This document shows, one piece after another, positions 35,157-47,090 of a DNA stretch of 64,000 nucleotides. Within the stretch, counting starts at the first letter, position 1. Every line of letters begins with the position of its first letter. The stretch is taken from positions 71,690,997 through 71,754,996 of the forward strand of contig CM019067.1 of NCBI GenBank assembly GCA_009667805.1. Direction: 5' to 3'. Both the position numbers and the translations under genes were made by a program. The notes beneath the pieces are model-generated. The model ran no database searches, was not told the DNA's origin, and saw only the letters and a program-made list of their open reading frames with translations. This DNA comes from Leptobrachium leishanense (Eukaryota > Chordata > Amphibia > Anura > Megophryidae).

Positions 35157-35513
35157 AAAGAGACTTTTTGCTGCAAATTAAAACAATAGTTAATAGTGAA
35201 TAAAACCGGGAATATTTTTAACATTGAAATCAATGGGATTCGCCTGTTTAAACCTGTCGATGAAACCACCGCAAATCTGGGCATTTCGCCAAACTATTCT
35301 CTGCTGTACGGCACTCTCTGAATAGATTAGCCTTTGCTTCTCTGTGGGGATTTCACTGCCGCCAAATTGCACCATATGTTGCTGGCAATTCGCCAATATC
35401 TGCCATATCGCCGGCTTTTTGGATAGGCGAATTAGCACGAAATTGCACCGTACGGTGAAATACACTGTTCGGTGCAATTCAGTGGCATGTTTGACTCTCT
35501 TTGAATAAGCCCT
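35157..35513. mobile_element. Harbinger-like MITE, right part
   Basis: It resumes the element broken at 27465: GAGACTTTTTGCTGCAAATT, GGAATATTTTTAACATTGAA, CTGTGGGGATTTCACTGCC and an end GACTCTCTTTGAATAAGCCC. These are collinear with 14070-14441. Confidence 0.7.
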
Positions 35514-35576
35514 TTAGTGTCAAAATGACACAGTAGCCTCCTGAAAAATCTCACATTTTTGCAGGTTCGACACTTA

Positions 35577-36175
35577 CAGGGTTATTCAAAGAGAATCGAA
35601 AGTCACCGCATGTTCGGTAACTTTTCGTTCTCTTCAATTCGGGCCGATTCGGCAATCCCATTTCGGCGACCCTGCAGAGTATTCAGCAAGCACCACAGGG
35701 CCGTCGAAGCGCAGGGAGAAGCTGCCGCAAACCCGACGAACACTCACCGTAAAAACCCGGCGAATGCACGCCGAAACCCGCAAAAACATCTGGATTAACC
35801 CGCCGAAGACGCCGGAAAAACCCGAGCAGGAGCCGATCACACACAGCGCAGCCGCCGGAAAAAGCCGACACCGCAGATGAAGGAGGTGAATAAATTAGAA
35901 AAACAGTACGCTTGAATGTTTGAAAAGTGAAACGCTGTTTGCAAAGAAACTACTGAGCGAAAATTTCTGAAATTTACATATTACACACAGAAGCATTGCT
36001 TTTTTATGGGGATTTCACTGCCCTCGAACAGGCACCGAATGTGCAGGCAATTCGCCAGGATTTGGCGTATTGCCTGCTCTCTGGATAGCCAAATGGCCAG
36101 GAAAGGTAACCGTACGCTGATTTTCAGCGTTCGGTTACTTTTCTCCAGCAATTCGGATCTCTTTGAATAACCCTG
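35577..36175. mobile_element. Harbinger-like MITE, best preserved copy
   Basis: 599 bp. It begins CAGGGTTATTCAAAGAGA and ends TCTCTTTGAATAACCCTG, a perfect 18-bp inverted pair, flanked by TTA at 35574-35576 and 36176-36178. The TTA duplication is the PIF/Harbinger signature. No transposase is present. Repeated CCGGAAAAACCCG-like and CGAAAACC-like blocks fill the left half. Confidence 0.85.
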
Positions 36176-36178
36176 TTA

Positions 36179-36566
36179 ATCTAACATTTCTGTGGTTGTA
36201 ACCCTTGTGCATAAATTGTAACATGATGCAAAAAGGATATAAAGTGATCAAATTTACATTCAAAACCAATGGGTACCTTTTAAAAACAAAATGGAATAAA
36301 AATCTCGAATTTTGGTTTTTTATGAAAATGAAGTAAAGCTAAAAGTGAAATCATAAAATGTGTACTTGAAAAACTTCTAGGACGTTCACTTTCAAAAACA
36401 AACTGAAAAATCATACATTTTAGATATTAAATTGTGATGTTTTATATTTGGGTAATTGTACAAATGAAGTTACTGTGTTACTAATTAAGTGTAAGCACAT
36501 TATGGAAAAAAAAGCTAAAACACAGCTTTAACCCAAGGTTTTAAAGTATTTCAGCACCGAAATGGT
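36179..36566. other. AT-rich unassigned stretch
   Basis: No recognised feature. Confidence 0.45.
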
Positions 36567-36568
36567 TA

Positions 36569-36997
36569 GGCTGGGGCCACACGGGCGCAGTAAGGGCGTC
36601 CGTTGTAACGGACATACGTTTGCATGGACGTACATGTGGACACCACACAATATGCATGAATTTTGTCATTTGGACAAAAAAAAATTGAGAAATATGGAAG
36701 CTGAAGAAGTTGTTGCATTTTGTAGTCTCAGTTCTCTACACACACAACGAATGTCAAATGAGCGCTCGTCTAATGTCTTGTACTCCTGTCTATAGGAAGC
36801 ATCATGTCCGTAGACATGTCTGTATGCTCATCCGAGCGGTTTGACGCCAACCAAAAATCTGTGTTCCTTCTCACTTGGGTGAAAAAGTGCACATGTACAT
36901 TGTGTGTTGTTCTCTATATAATTAGCAAAATATTATGATGGACGTCACGTTGCGTTTAAAAATGGATTCTTGTATTGCACTCATATGGTCCCAGCCT
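36569..36997. mobile_element. AGGCTRGGG-family MITE, diverged copy
   Basis: TA lies at 36567-36568 and 36998-36999. The left end is GGCTGGGGCCACACGGGCG and the right end inverse is CATATGGTCCCAGCCT. Same length (429 bp) as the other copies but a more diverged interior. Confidence 0.7.
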
Positions 36998-37249
36998 TAA
37001 TGTGTTTCGTGTAGTTTCATCACATCTGTATTTTACACATTGCATGTGTTTATTTCATATGAAAATCTGTTTTGTTTTTAGCCTAACTTTTCATTGTCAA
37101 GTTTCTGTTAAAAGAACTCTCTGCAAAGCCTGACCATTTTATCTTATTAAAGTGGTCCCACTGCGTGGAATGCCGTCCCCTTTCCACCAGCCCCTTTTTA
37201 CAGGTATGGCTGTGTGAATCAGACAAGAGTCTCCCACCTCCACACAGTT

Positions 37250-37440
37250 TGTTTTTTTGAGGAAGTAGTTTACCAGGAAGGATACATTGAGATTTCTCTC
37301 GTTTTCAAGTATGTCCTGGGTGGCGAGTATGTACCGTTGGGTGTCTTGCCCAAGGACACTTACTGGAGATGTGCTCTTGCAGGGATTCAAACCTGTGTCT
37401 CCACAGTTGAGAGCAGTGATGTTACCTCAACTCCACCCAG
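37250..37440 (-). mobile_element. tRNA-derived SINE, minus strand
   Basis: Read on the minus strand, a box-B-like GGTTTGAATCC (37383-37393) is followed by TCCTTGGGCAAGACACCCAA, CGCCACCCAGGACATACTTG and a tail block TCCTTCCTGGTAAACTACTTCC. The plus-strand copy at 38322 has the same order. Confidence 0.7.
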
Positions 37441-37468
37441 CCGGTACTCACATCTCAGACAGGATTTG

Positions 37469-38179
37469 TGTTTCGTCCTGCCATCCTGGGGAGCCTCAAG
37501 CCGCTCTAGGGGATGCCTGGCACCTGGCAGCACCTTCCACGCTGTTACCTGGATGGGTGCCAAGCTAAGCGCGGGCTGGAAGAGGTTGCGCGGCTGATCC
37601 AGGGCGGGGCGGGGCGCAGTGTGATGACGCGGAGCTGCCGGGTTTAAATTCAGACAGCGCGATCCGACTCATTGCCCTGTCATGGAGTTACTTCCCCCAG
37701 TGCTGAGTGATTCGGCTCTTTGATTCACAGATTCACTTGCTATTATCGCTATTGTTACTGACCCAGATTGTATGATTACCACTCTTGTTGCTGACCTGGC
37801 CTGTCTGAGAACCGCTCCTGTTACTGACCCGGATTGTATGAGAACCACACTTGTTGCTGTCCTGGCTTGTCTAAGAACCAGTCCTGTTACTGACTCAGTG
37901 TGTCTGAGAACCAGTCCTGACTCCAACTCGGTGTGTATGCGAAGCAGTCCTGTTATTGACCTTGCCTGTCAGAAGACCAGTCCTGTTACGAACTCGGTGA
38001 CACGGTGTGTGTGAGGACAACTTTGTACGCTCCGTTGTTCCTTATCTGTTGTGGTTATATTGAGTCCCTGAAGGAAGCTTCTATTAGAGCAAGAAGTGCC
38101 GACCATTCAAGGATCGGAAGAGTAGAGAAGGCTCTGTGTACAGGGACCAATATCTGGTTTGTGGGGGGCTCTTGTGACA
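37469..38179 (+). mobile_element. Solo LTR with perfect 5-bp target duplication
   Basis: It begins TGTTTCGTCC (an eroded TGTCACGTCC) and ends TCTTGTGACA, flanked on both sides by ATTTG (37464-37468, 38180-38184). It is homologous to 3976-5114 without the Kolobok MITE. The middle (about 37750-37990) is a tandem array of ~33-bp units around GAGAACCAGTCCTGTTACTG. The frames on both strands here only read that array. Confidence 0.85.
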
Positions 38180-38321
38180 ATTTGAATATTCGGTCTGCCG
38201 GGGACCATCTCTGGGACTGATGATGTCAGCATAGTTCTGTGCTGATCGATTTGGGACTTGTGTATAAAATTTACACAATTTCCATTGCATACACTGCACT
38301 ATACTCAATACACAATAACCG

Positions 38322-38495
38322 TGGAAACCCAGGTTCGAATCCTGCCAAGAGCACCTCTCCAGTAAGTATCCTTGGGCAAGACACCTAACGGTACATACTC
38401 GCCACCCAGGACATACTTGAAAACGAGAGAAATCTCAATGTATCCTTCCTGGTAAAATACTTTAGAAAAATAAAAAAAAATAAAAAAATTGCATA
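38322..38495 (+). mobile_element. tRNA-derived SINE, plus strand, 5'-truncated
   Basis: A perfect RNA polymerase III box B, GGTTCGAATCC, is at 38332-38342. The SINE body follows (CTTGGGCAAGACACCTAACG, AAAACGAGAGAAATCTC, TCCTTCCTGGTAAAATACTT) with an A-rich tail to 38495. Box A is missing through 5' truncation. Confidence 0.78.
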
Positions 38496-38754
38496 AAAGG
38501 TTGAAAGATGTTGACATTTCGGAAGCCTGTAGACAGAGGGGAGTAGCCCAGCGCCGAGGGAGACAAGGTGAGTATTTTCACCTAAATTAAAAAAATAATT
38601 GGGCAGATGCTGATAATTATTTAAGAGGATCAAATGGAGGAAGATGGTATTTTTAAGAGTGTCCATTTAAGTTGCACTAGGCCAACGTAAACTCTACATT
38701 GAGTTTGCACACCTATTTTTATAAAGGTTGAGAAGAACGTTGCTTTTGTTTTAC

Positions 38755-38840
38755 GTTGTGGATCTTAGAAATTGCCTTGTCTTGCCGAGCGCTGTGGAAT
38801 CTGTTGGTGGTATATAAAGAGTAATAATAATAAAGAAATA
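38755..38840 (+). mobile_element. L2/CR1-group LINE 3' tail
   Basis: GAGCGCTGTGGAATCTGTTG, then GTGGTATATAAAGAGTAATAATAATAAAG, is the common L2-type 3' end with an (AAT)n tail. Confidence 0.7.
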
Positions 38841-38970
38841 TGTATTTCCAAGCTGTGATTTCCTCAGTAGTATTGGCAGCTTGATACCAAAACCATCAGT
38901 GATATAAAGTGACCCTAGGCTGTTGTCACTCACTGGTACAACATTAGCATATAAGAGTATTCACATAGTG

Positions 38971-39156
38971 CAGTGTTTCCCAAACCTGTCCTCAGGACCC
39001 CCCTAACAGGAAAGATATTAAGGATCACCTTGGTGAAACACAAACTGAATCCTCCAATCACTGAGCAGCAAATCATATCAACTGTGCTGTGCTTCACATA
39101 TCTGGCAAACCTGACCTGTTAGGGGGTCCTCCCGAGGACAGGTTTGAGAACCACTG
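38971..39156. mobile_element. hAT MITE
   Basis: The ends are CAGTGTTTCCCAAACCTGTC and, inverted, CAGTGGTTCTCAAACCTGTC. The flanks ACATAGTG and ACATACAG agree at 6 of 8 positions. This is the CAGTGKTTC type of non-autonomous hAT and is related to the outer element at 53930. Confidence 0.8.
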
Positions 39157-39164
39157 ACATACAG

Positions 39165-39351
39165 GTCTATTCAAAGAAAGGTGAAACTCGGGAGAATTGG
39201 CAGGAGAAGTGAAAATTCTAGGTCAAAATAGCCCAACCAGAAAAATTCTCCCATTTATCTCACTTTACAAATCGTCTATTTGGTCAGATTGTTCTCTTCT
39301 CCTGCCAGTTCTCCTTGTTTTCACCATTCTTTGAATAGACCTGATAGTGTA
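39165..39351. mobile_element. Palindromic MITE (GGTCTATTCAAAGAAAG family)
   Basis: The inverted ends AGGTCTATTCAAAGAAAGGT and AGGTCTATTCAAAGAATGGT enclose AAAATTCTAGGTCAAAATAG and CTCCCATTTATCTCACTTT. Two further copies are at 49427 and 49878. Confidence 0.75.
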
Positions 39352-40540
39352 TGTAGTCCACGGTGCAGCAGACCCTTGTATTGGCTAAAAAGTTGCCACA
39401 ACTCTCCCATAAATAACATTTCTAAGGATTTCATGTGAGCTGGGTCCCTGTTGTTATTTTTCAAAATATCGATGTTACATCATGAGTATAAAGCACCTGA
39501 GTCGACTTATATACAGATATACAAATTAACTTTTTTTTTTGGTCTAGTCAGCGATGACCCTTGAATGTAAAAATACAGCAGAAAGTAAGACATCCGTTTT
39601 TATGTTTTGAGAACCCTAGCTATTTGAAATTCAAATACTTGGTACAATTCTTCTCTTTAATTTAGGATGATCGTTTTCATGTTAAATAATTACCAAGCCG
39701 AGGGAAATATGGTAAACTAATTGCGTTTGCGGATTGCAAACTCTAGAGGCTTGTTAGAAACACTATAAAATGTGTGTGTTCCCTATAATGCATACCTTTG
39801 TACCACAAGCTAAATGCCAAGTTGTAAAAATATTTTGGTGGATAGAAATGAAGCAAGTAATGGCAAAAAAAAAATTACATGACTGCTTCCATTAGAATAA
39901 ATCTTTCATGGCTGCTATACATAGGTTTCTCCAATTTAATTGACAATTTAGAAGAAATATATGACAATATATGACTATTAGCCTTGATCAACATCCGCAG
40001 CTTAGCTCTTCATCCAAAATCTTGTCATAAACAAGTATTAGGTTCCTTATGCTGCTGTAAATGGCCATAAATACTTGCAAATGTATTTTTTATCTAGATT
40101 TTTTTATGTTTGTTAATGTATAATAAAAACTAAATAAAAATGAATGGAAATCCTTAAAATTGAAGTTACAATGGCAAAAAAACTAAAATGTATCTGAAAT
40201 TAACAAAGCTGATAAAATACTGCTCCAAAAGCAGTAAAAGCAAAGTGACCTCATATATTTTATTTGATAAACCCCTTAATGACTCACAGGTTTACATTGT
40301 TCCATACGTTAATGACCTAAGAAATTTTGGTGCTTTTGATCTCTCCTAGTTCCACCTTAATTGTCAGCTTTTTTTTTAAATGAAACAAAAAATCTTTATT
40401 TGAAATTTAACTTGGAATAATTTCTGCTAAACTACTGTATCCAGGACTGGATTTATAATTAGGCAGAGTAGGCATGTGTCTACAGGCGCCTACCATAAGG
40501 GGGGTGCCTTGCTCTGTAAAAAAAAGGAAAAACTTTCGAT
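39352..40540. other. AT-rich unassigned stretch
   Basis: No recognised gene; a poly-T run at 39530. CCAGGACTGGATTTATAATT at 40440 resembles a MITE end but no partner was found. Confidence 0.4.
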
Positions 40541-40545
40541 CATTA

Positions 40546-40957
40546 AGGCTGGGGTCAGACTAGCGCATTTTTAATGTGCGTTTAGGCGCACTTAATCACG
40601 GCCGCAGTAGCAGCAAATGACGCACAATGACGGCCAATATACGAAGTACGGTCGCGCAACGCAAGTGGAAAATGAACGCATTTTTTCGAGAACACAGAAC
40701 CTCTAGTACTGACGTACAGAGTGCACTGCGGCGGCATAGTGGCGTGTATGCGTGATTAGGAGACGTCAGACGCTGCTCCTGTCCGGCCAACATAACGTCC
40801 AGACACCCAAAGTTTCCTGGTTTGGATCCGTAACAAATCACGCATCAAAATGCGCATCGTATGATCGTTTTTGCGCATTCCGTGAAAAAATACATCAATG
40901 CGTTCGGCGCACTTTTTGATGGTCGCTGCAAATAATGCACTCATTTGACCCTAGCCT
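40546..40957. mobile_element. AGGCTRGGG-family MITE
   Basis: TA lies at 40544-40545 and 40958-40959. The left end is AGGCTGGGGTCAGACTAGCG and the right end inverse is TTTGACCCTAGCCT. Confidence 0.78.
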
Positions 40958-41221
40958 TAGACCCCTGTATCTCTGTAGAGGGACATGTAAGGTATTACTT
41001 GAAAGGCCAGAGTATGGCCTTTTCTATGATACCAAACATGATCAGATCTATGTAAAAATTAAATAAGAAAATATATGTATATATATTTTTAAAAGCGGCA
41101 CTATTTTTCACTGTACAATTCTAATGTGAACAGTGATGCTACACTAACTCACCTTCTCATTTCCCACACCACCAGCAAGTGTGGATGTGGTGGCACAACG
41201 CAGTGTTTCATCGCAACCTTA

Positions 41222-41646
41222 AGGCTAGGGTCAGACAAACACATTTTTCGCATCGTCTGTAAAAAAGTGCGTCCGAACGCATGGACGTACTTTTTCACGG
41301 ACTACGCGATAGCGGTCATACGATGCACATTTTCGGCCGTGATTTCATACGCATCCAAATCAGGAAACTTTGGGTATCTGGACGTTATGTTGGCCGGACA
41401 TGAGCAGCGTTTGACGTCTCCTAATCAAGCACACATGCCGCTATGCGGACGCAGTACACTCTGTACGTCAATACGAGCGGTTCGACGTTCTTGCGAAAAT
41501 GCATTCGTTTGCAGCTTGTGTTGCGCGGCCGAACTTTCGTGCGGCCGTACTTCGTGTGTGGGCCTGCATTGGACGTCATTTGCTGCTACCACGGCCGGAA
41601 TAAAGTGCGGGTAAACGTTTGCACTGCGTTCATCTGACCCCAGCCT
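41222..41646. mobile_element. AGGCTRGGG-family MITE
   Basis: The left end AGGCTAGGGTCAGACAAAC follows TA (41220-41221); the right end is TCTGACCCCAGCCT. The right TA has mutated. The 162-codon frame across it is not a gene. Confidence 0.75.
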
Positions 41647-41649
41647 AAA

Positions 41650-43070
41650 CCATCACACTGCAGTTAGGAGAGACAGGGGGACTTTAGAACTCAACATCTC
41701 TGATTTTTATACCCCACATGTTCAAGTCAGATGTTATTGGAAAGGTCGGAGTCTGGTCTTTACAATGATACCAAACATGACCATGTAATATGTGAAAAAT
41801 TGAAATTAAATTAAAAAACCTAAATGCAAAGTATATTTTTTTCCCTGTTCTAAGGCAATGTCATTATGTGCTTTAATGTTTAAAAAAAAAAAATAGTGCA
41901 GTAGCATTAATCTCACCTTCTCATTTCCCAAACCGGGAGCAAATGTAGAGATGGTATTGCAATGCAGTGGCGTATCAAGGGGGCAGAGGGGGGCGCCTCA
42001 AGCAGTGGCCGACCGATGCTCTGCCTCAGTTCGGCTGTACCAGCAGCAAGTGCAGGGTTCCGGTATCGGCGCTCTGTGACAAAATCTGAAGCTTCCCCGG
42101 GCCCTACAGGAGGAAGCACTGCCTAATTCCACTTTTAGCATGTCACTTCCCTACGGCTCAAGCGCCGTGCTTAGCTTAGCGTCCAGGTTGTGATCAGGCC
42201 TCTGAAAGGCCAAAGCTGCTGACCCCTGCCATAGTGCAACCCCGTTTTGTGAAAGGTATTTTTTTGCGTTATGTCTTCGGTATTTGATTAGTTAAATGGC
42301 TTTTAAGAGCAACTGGATGTGTGTTCTCTCTTTAGAATTTCACCAGGGTACTTGTTCTCACAAATGAGTCAGTTATAATGAGTTACACAGAGGCTTTTTA
42401 TTGAAGCTGAAACAAAAGGCATTGTATTGTAATTTCCTCTACCTATGACTTCACTCTTTGCTGTAGGCAAACCTGTTATTGTCTCATTATGTAATGCATT
42501 GGTAGTTTCATCACTCGTTAAATATATATCCACTAATAATGGGTGTTTAATGTAATTATTTTCGTGATATTCTGTGAGCGCAATATTAAAGTATGATTAA
42601 TATGTCATATTGCGCAAATTATTCCTTCAATCCAGGACTGACAGAGGAAGAGCGATTCAGTCATGGTATAGTGTTACCACCCAATGATAATTCATAGCAG
42701 CGTTATATAATACTTTTTCTCACTTTTCTTTAGGTGGGATTGGAAATTGGTTGTCATTACTGTGAGTTTTATTATTGTGGAGCTCTGTGATAGGCTCATA
42801 CACATTACTGTGGACCCTATTCCATAGTTGTCGGTAAAATGGATGGAGATGATAAGCAGGAAAATCTTTGCCTGCATTACTTCCTTTCCATCTTCCTTTT
42901 ACCAACTTATTCCAGGGTAGGCGCTTTATTAGCGCCTAGCTGTGGAACGAAGCGCAAAGCTGGATGATACCAGAAGCAGCGCAGTACACCACCACAAGTA
43001 TCGACTCGTGGAGTCCATTGAACTCCATGGAGCCATGCACTTCACAGTGTGACCTTTCCAACAATGCCTC
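41650..43070. other. Mixed degenerate repeats, unassigned
   Basis: 41690-41920 carries degenerate TTAA-family interior sequence (GATACCAAACATGACC, TTCTCATTTCCC). CAGTGGCGTATCAAGGGGGC at 41965 looks like a MITE terminus without a visible partner. Otherwise unassigned. Confidence 0.4.
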
Positions 43071-43077
43071 TCTTTAA

Positions 43078-43330
43078 CCCCTGAGGTGCCGGTATGTGAT
43101 TAGGCGCCGGATCGCAGACCTCTCCAAGAGGAGGCTGACATCTTGGATATCAGCCAAGCCTCTGGGGCCTCTCCTCGCCCACTGACCTGCTTTGGACCCC
43201 CGTATCTCCAGATCGATGGCAGCTAGAGGGTCATGTTTGGTATCATTGGAAATGCCAGAGCATGAACAAGTAGTAAACATGTTACAAGTAAAAAATAATA
43301 ATAAATAAATAAAACCATAGTTTTTTTTTT
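43078..43330. mobile_element. TTAA-family MITE, partial copy
   Basis: Starts at TTAACCCCTGAGGTGCCGG (TTAA 43074-43077). It shares GACATCTTGGATATCAGCC, GGCAGCTAGAGGGTCATG and TTTGGTATCATTGGAAATGCC with the interiors of the copies at 48300 and 50140. The right end is absent; a neighbouring copy begins at 43370. Confidence 0.6.
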
Positions 43331-43373
43331 AATGCAGCACTATTGTTCACATTTCAGTTTTAACCCCTTCGCT

Positions 43374-44669
43374 GCTGAGCCATTTCACGCCTGTGTGCTG
43401 AGCTAATTTTTACCGCTTTTGCTCATCATGTTTAAACGCGATTTGAAGCCACGTTTTATTATATGACCCAGACATATTATATAACGTTCTTTCCGGTAGA
43501 CCCTGCAGATTCATAATATATCATTATTATATATATATACGTCATGTCCTGCCTGTATATTATAACAAAAATTCTATAAAATTTGAATTTTCAATCATCT
43601 ACAGTGTGTAAGTGGTTTTTTTCACATTTTTATCATGCGAGCCTTTGCGGTTCTATTTTCTATGGGGTGCGCTTGTTAAAAAAATTAGAAATTGGGACTC
43701 GTTAAATTTTTTTGGGGGAATTACGTGATTTTTAGCAAACGTACCCCATAGAAAAAAATCATTAGTGCAGCATCATTGTTCACATTATAATTGAAATGTG
43801 AACAATATTGCTGCACTAATAAAAAGCACACCAAAAAAAAAAGTGTTTTTTTTTTTAGTATTTTCTTCTTTAAATTATTTAGAATTTTTTTCCTTTACTT
43901 TAAACATGGTCATGTTTGGTATCATTTAGGCCTTTCAAATGATACCAAACATGACCCCCCTAGCTGCCACTGTTTGGGAGACATGGGGGTTCAAAGGAAC
44001 CCCCTATCTCCACCAGGGGATTTCCTTGGGAAATCCCTGGCAGCTCGGGGTTCCCTGGCTAACTGACGTGATTGCGGGGGGACCCGGAGGTGGAGCCGCA
44101 ATCCAAAAATCCAAGATGACAGCCCCCACCGGATCTAGGCCGCGATCTGGTGCCAGATTGCGGTCCGGCATTTAAAGGGTTAAAGCCAGGCACCGCTTTG
44201 AGGGGCAGACACTGCCCTTCAAAGCGGTGCCTGTCTATTTTTGTAGACTTCTCTGGAGGGAGAGGGATCCGAAAGGACCCCCCCTCTCAGGTGATCTACC
44301 GGCTTTGCCAGGGGGGTCACCTGAAAATGACGTTATCGCGTCTGATGCGATGACATCATTACGGCGGGGGGTCTATAAAAGCGGCGTCTGACTTCAAGGA
44401 AGTCAGAACGCCGTGGGACCCCGGACCAGAGAGATGAGTATCTCTCTGGCCCCCCGCTGAGCGGAAGATGTGTGGGGAACATCCTCCGCATACAGCGGGA
44501 GGCAATGAGGACATTCCCCACACGTCTTCTGCAGTGAAAGGGTTAATGTAAACAAAGATGCTGCATTAACGATTTTTCCGGTTTTAGCTAAAATAACGTA
44601 ATTTCGCAGGAAAATAGCTTTTAAACATGGTAAGCAAAAATGGTAAAAATTAGCTCAGCAGCAAAGGGG
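43374..44669. mobile_element. TTAA-family MITE
   Basis: TTAA lies at 43370-43373. The left end is CCCCTTCGCTGCTGAGCC and the right end inverse is GCTCAGCAGCAAAGGGG, with the right TTAA eroded to ATAA. Paired blocks inside include AAAACGCGATTT-like, CAATGATGCTGCACTAA and its inverse, AAAGCGGTGCCTG and GCGGCGTCTGACTTCAAGG / CTTCCTTGAAG. It has the size and order of 48300 and 50140. Confidence 0.78.
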
Positions 44670-44889
44670 ATAAATGATTGAATTAATATAAACAAGCAGC
44701 GGTTTACAATGTAGCAGCTGGGCCCGGGGCCCCATTATCCATTGCTCTCTGCTCTGTTTGTGCCAAGCCTCTTCTTTCCCATATGAGGCCACCCTTTCCA
44801 TGGCTAGGAGCAAATGATCGTGGCAGCTGTAATGAGTGGACCTTTAGCGCAGACGTCCTTATGGCTGGGGGCGTGGGAGAACCCTCTTA

Positions 44890-45357
44890 GGCCCGTGTCA
44901 GACGAACACAGTGATCACGTCCGTGTTGCCGCACAGTTTAATGTCCGTCGTAGCATAGAATCATGAGCAATAGAGACCAACACACTAAGCACGTCCGCAC
45001 CGAACTGCGCAGGCACACCACACGGAGCAAATGGACGCAAGTTAGGCAAGAACGTAAAACCGCTAGGACGGATGCGCAGAGTGCGCCACGTCTGCATAGC
45101 CTTCTGTGTGAGTGATGAAGAGATGTCAGATGGACCGCATTTGCGAATTGCGACGTCCAGCACCTTGACGCACAAAATGGCTTATCATATAATTTTCAAC
45201 TTTTTTATCATTTTTCATATTAATTTTGTTTCCCATAATTCCCTTGTTTGTTCAATGTCTGTCAAAAACAACTGACCGTGTGGTGTCTACAGCATCTTCC
45301 GTCAGAACGTACGTCCGTTGTGCACAGACCCAGACTGCGCTCGTCTGACATTAGCCT
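44890..45357. mobile_element. AGGCTRGGG-family MITE, diverged
   Basis: TA lies at 44888-44889 and 45358-45359. The ends are GGCCCGTGTCAGACGAACA and TCGTCTGACATTAGCCT. CG-rich interior of ACGTCCG blocks. Confidence 0.68.
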
Positions 45358-45399
45358 TAAAGGAACAGAGCACATGAGAAATGTTCTCTGGTAGGACAG

Positions 45400-46098
45400 A
45401 GGACCAAAATGTCTTAATCTGACATGCTTAGTTGCTACCTTGAATATGCCGTGCAATTTTGGGCACCTGTCTTAAAAAAGGATATTATAGCGCTAGAAAA
45501 AGTGCAGAGACGGGTGATTAAATTAATAATGGGAATGGAAGGGTTAAGTTATGAGGAAAAGCTAACAAGCTTAAATCTGTTTAGTTTAGAGAAACGGCGC
45601 CTTAGAGGGGATCTGATAACCTTATATAAATATATACGGGGCCATTATCAACCATTGTCTGATAACCTATTCATTAACAGGACTATACACAGGACAAGGG
45701 GTCACGCATTTAGACTGGAAGAAAGAAAATTCAGCCTAAAGCATAGGAAGGGTTATTTTACAGTGAGAACAATAAAGCTGTGGAATTATCTGCCTGTTGA
45801 GGTGGTTGGGTCAGAGACTGTACAGACTTTTAAAAAGCGACTGGATGACTTCCTGCAGACACAGAATATTAAGGGGGTTATAATATTTAATATGTGGGTA
45901 AAAGCTTCTTGATCCAAGGAGAAATCTGACGCCATTCTGGGGTCAAGAAGGAATTTTTTCCCAGTGTGTTGCATATTGGCGAGCATTTCAGACTGGGTTT
46001 TTTGCCTTCTCTTGGATCAACAGCAGTAGGTGATGTGTGAGAGGCTGAACCCGATGGACGCATGTCTTTTTTCAGCCTATGTAACTATGTAACTATGT
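45400..46098 (+). pseudogene. CR1 LINE ORF2 C-terminus and 3' UTR
   Basis: A 162-codon frame (45424-45912) reads YLEYAVQFWAPVLKKDIIAL, EKVQRRVIKLIMGMEGLSYE, LNLFSLEKRRLRGDLITLYK, then KLWNYLPVEVV and FKKRLDDFL. This is the standard CR1 C-terminal domain after the reverse transcriptase. The frame is open to its natural end, so this copy is relatively young. The 3' UTR (CATTCTGGGGTCAAGAAGGA) ends in (TATGTAAC)n at 46078-46098. 5'-truncated. Confidence 0.92.
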
Positions 46099-47090
46099 AC
46101 TGTAACCCTGCAGACATTATCCAGATGGGAGAAAATAAATCTACAGCTTCCCTTCATTACCTGTAACTCTCATTCCCTATTCCCATCGAATTGCATTACA
46201 ATTACTGTGAATTTCACAGTAGATTCAAATTTCTGTGCATTTCATCTCTTCACTAAGATGTAATTTCCCTTATAAAGGTAACCCCCTAAAGAGTTCCCAG
46301 AGGCACTTCATACTAGAGCCGGCTACCAGGGCTCTAAACCAAGTGAGCAGGAATTTACATTTTGTAGACTATACAGTCCAATAGAGGATGCATTAACATA
46401 CTGCACTATGAGATTGTCTCTTTCACCATTTCTCCCTGAGGGACATCGAAATAGACTTCCCAGAATAGAGGACGGTGTCACTCCTTATCCTTAATAAGCT
46501 GACACCCTACGCTACCTACAGAGCCAACAGAAGGGCTCCACCATTGTGAGTTGGATACCATATGGTTTTTTTTGACTCACTGGCTTGAACTGTCTGGGCA
46601 ATACTGCACTATATTTTGTTTTCTGCTCTTTTTGAGCTAAACGGATCCCAGAGACACCCAAACATGGACAATTATACCTACAAGAGTTAAAGGTTCACCT
46701 GCTCAGAAAATACATCACCGAGTACCCTTTCGCCACTATATATGGTGCTATGCACACTTTGGACTACTTCTATGCAACAATTATTGTAGGCTTTAACTGT
46801 CTTTTATATATATATCACCAAATATGTGTTATATGCAATCCTGTTTCAAGAAATTTTCCATAAAGTGAGATCAATAACATCCATTGTTCTGTTTGTAGAT
46901 AGACAACTATCCTACCTTATAGGTACCCGTTTGCGCTTTAGAGTAGGTACCCGTTTGCACTAAAGTTTAGATGGTGTGTTTTGGGGATTGACTCCGTCAA
47001 CACATTCACCTATTAGCAGCATTCGCTAAGGCAGCCAGCGCTCCAGATATAGGTGGTTGTGCACTTTGTTCTGCTGTAAGTCATATTAGG
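46099..47090. other. Unassigned stretch
   Basis: No gene or clear element. Short direct repeat GTACCCGTTTGCRCT at 46924 and 46947. Confidence 0.4.

Noticed and set aside
37669..38014. Opposing 80-85-codon repeat frames
   Set aside because: Both come from the ~33-bp tandem units of the solo LTR.
38332..38342. tRNA gene (perfect box B)
   Set aside because: No box A or cloverleaf; downstream sequence and A-rich tail match a SINE found twice more.
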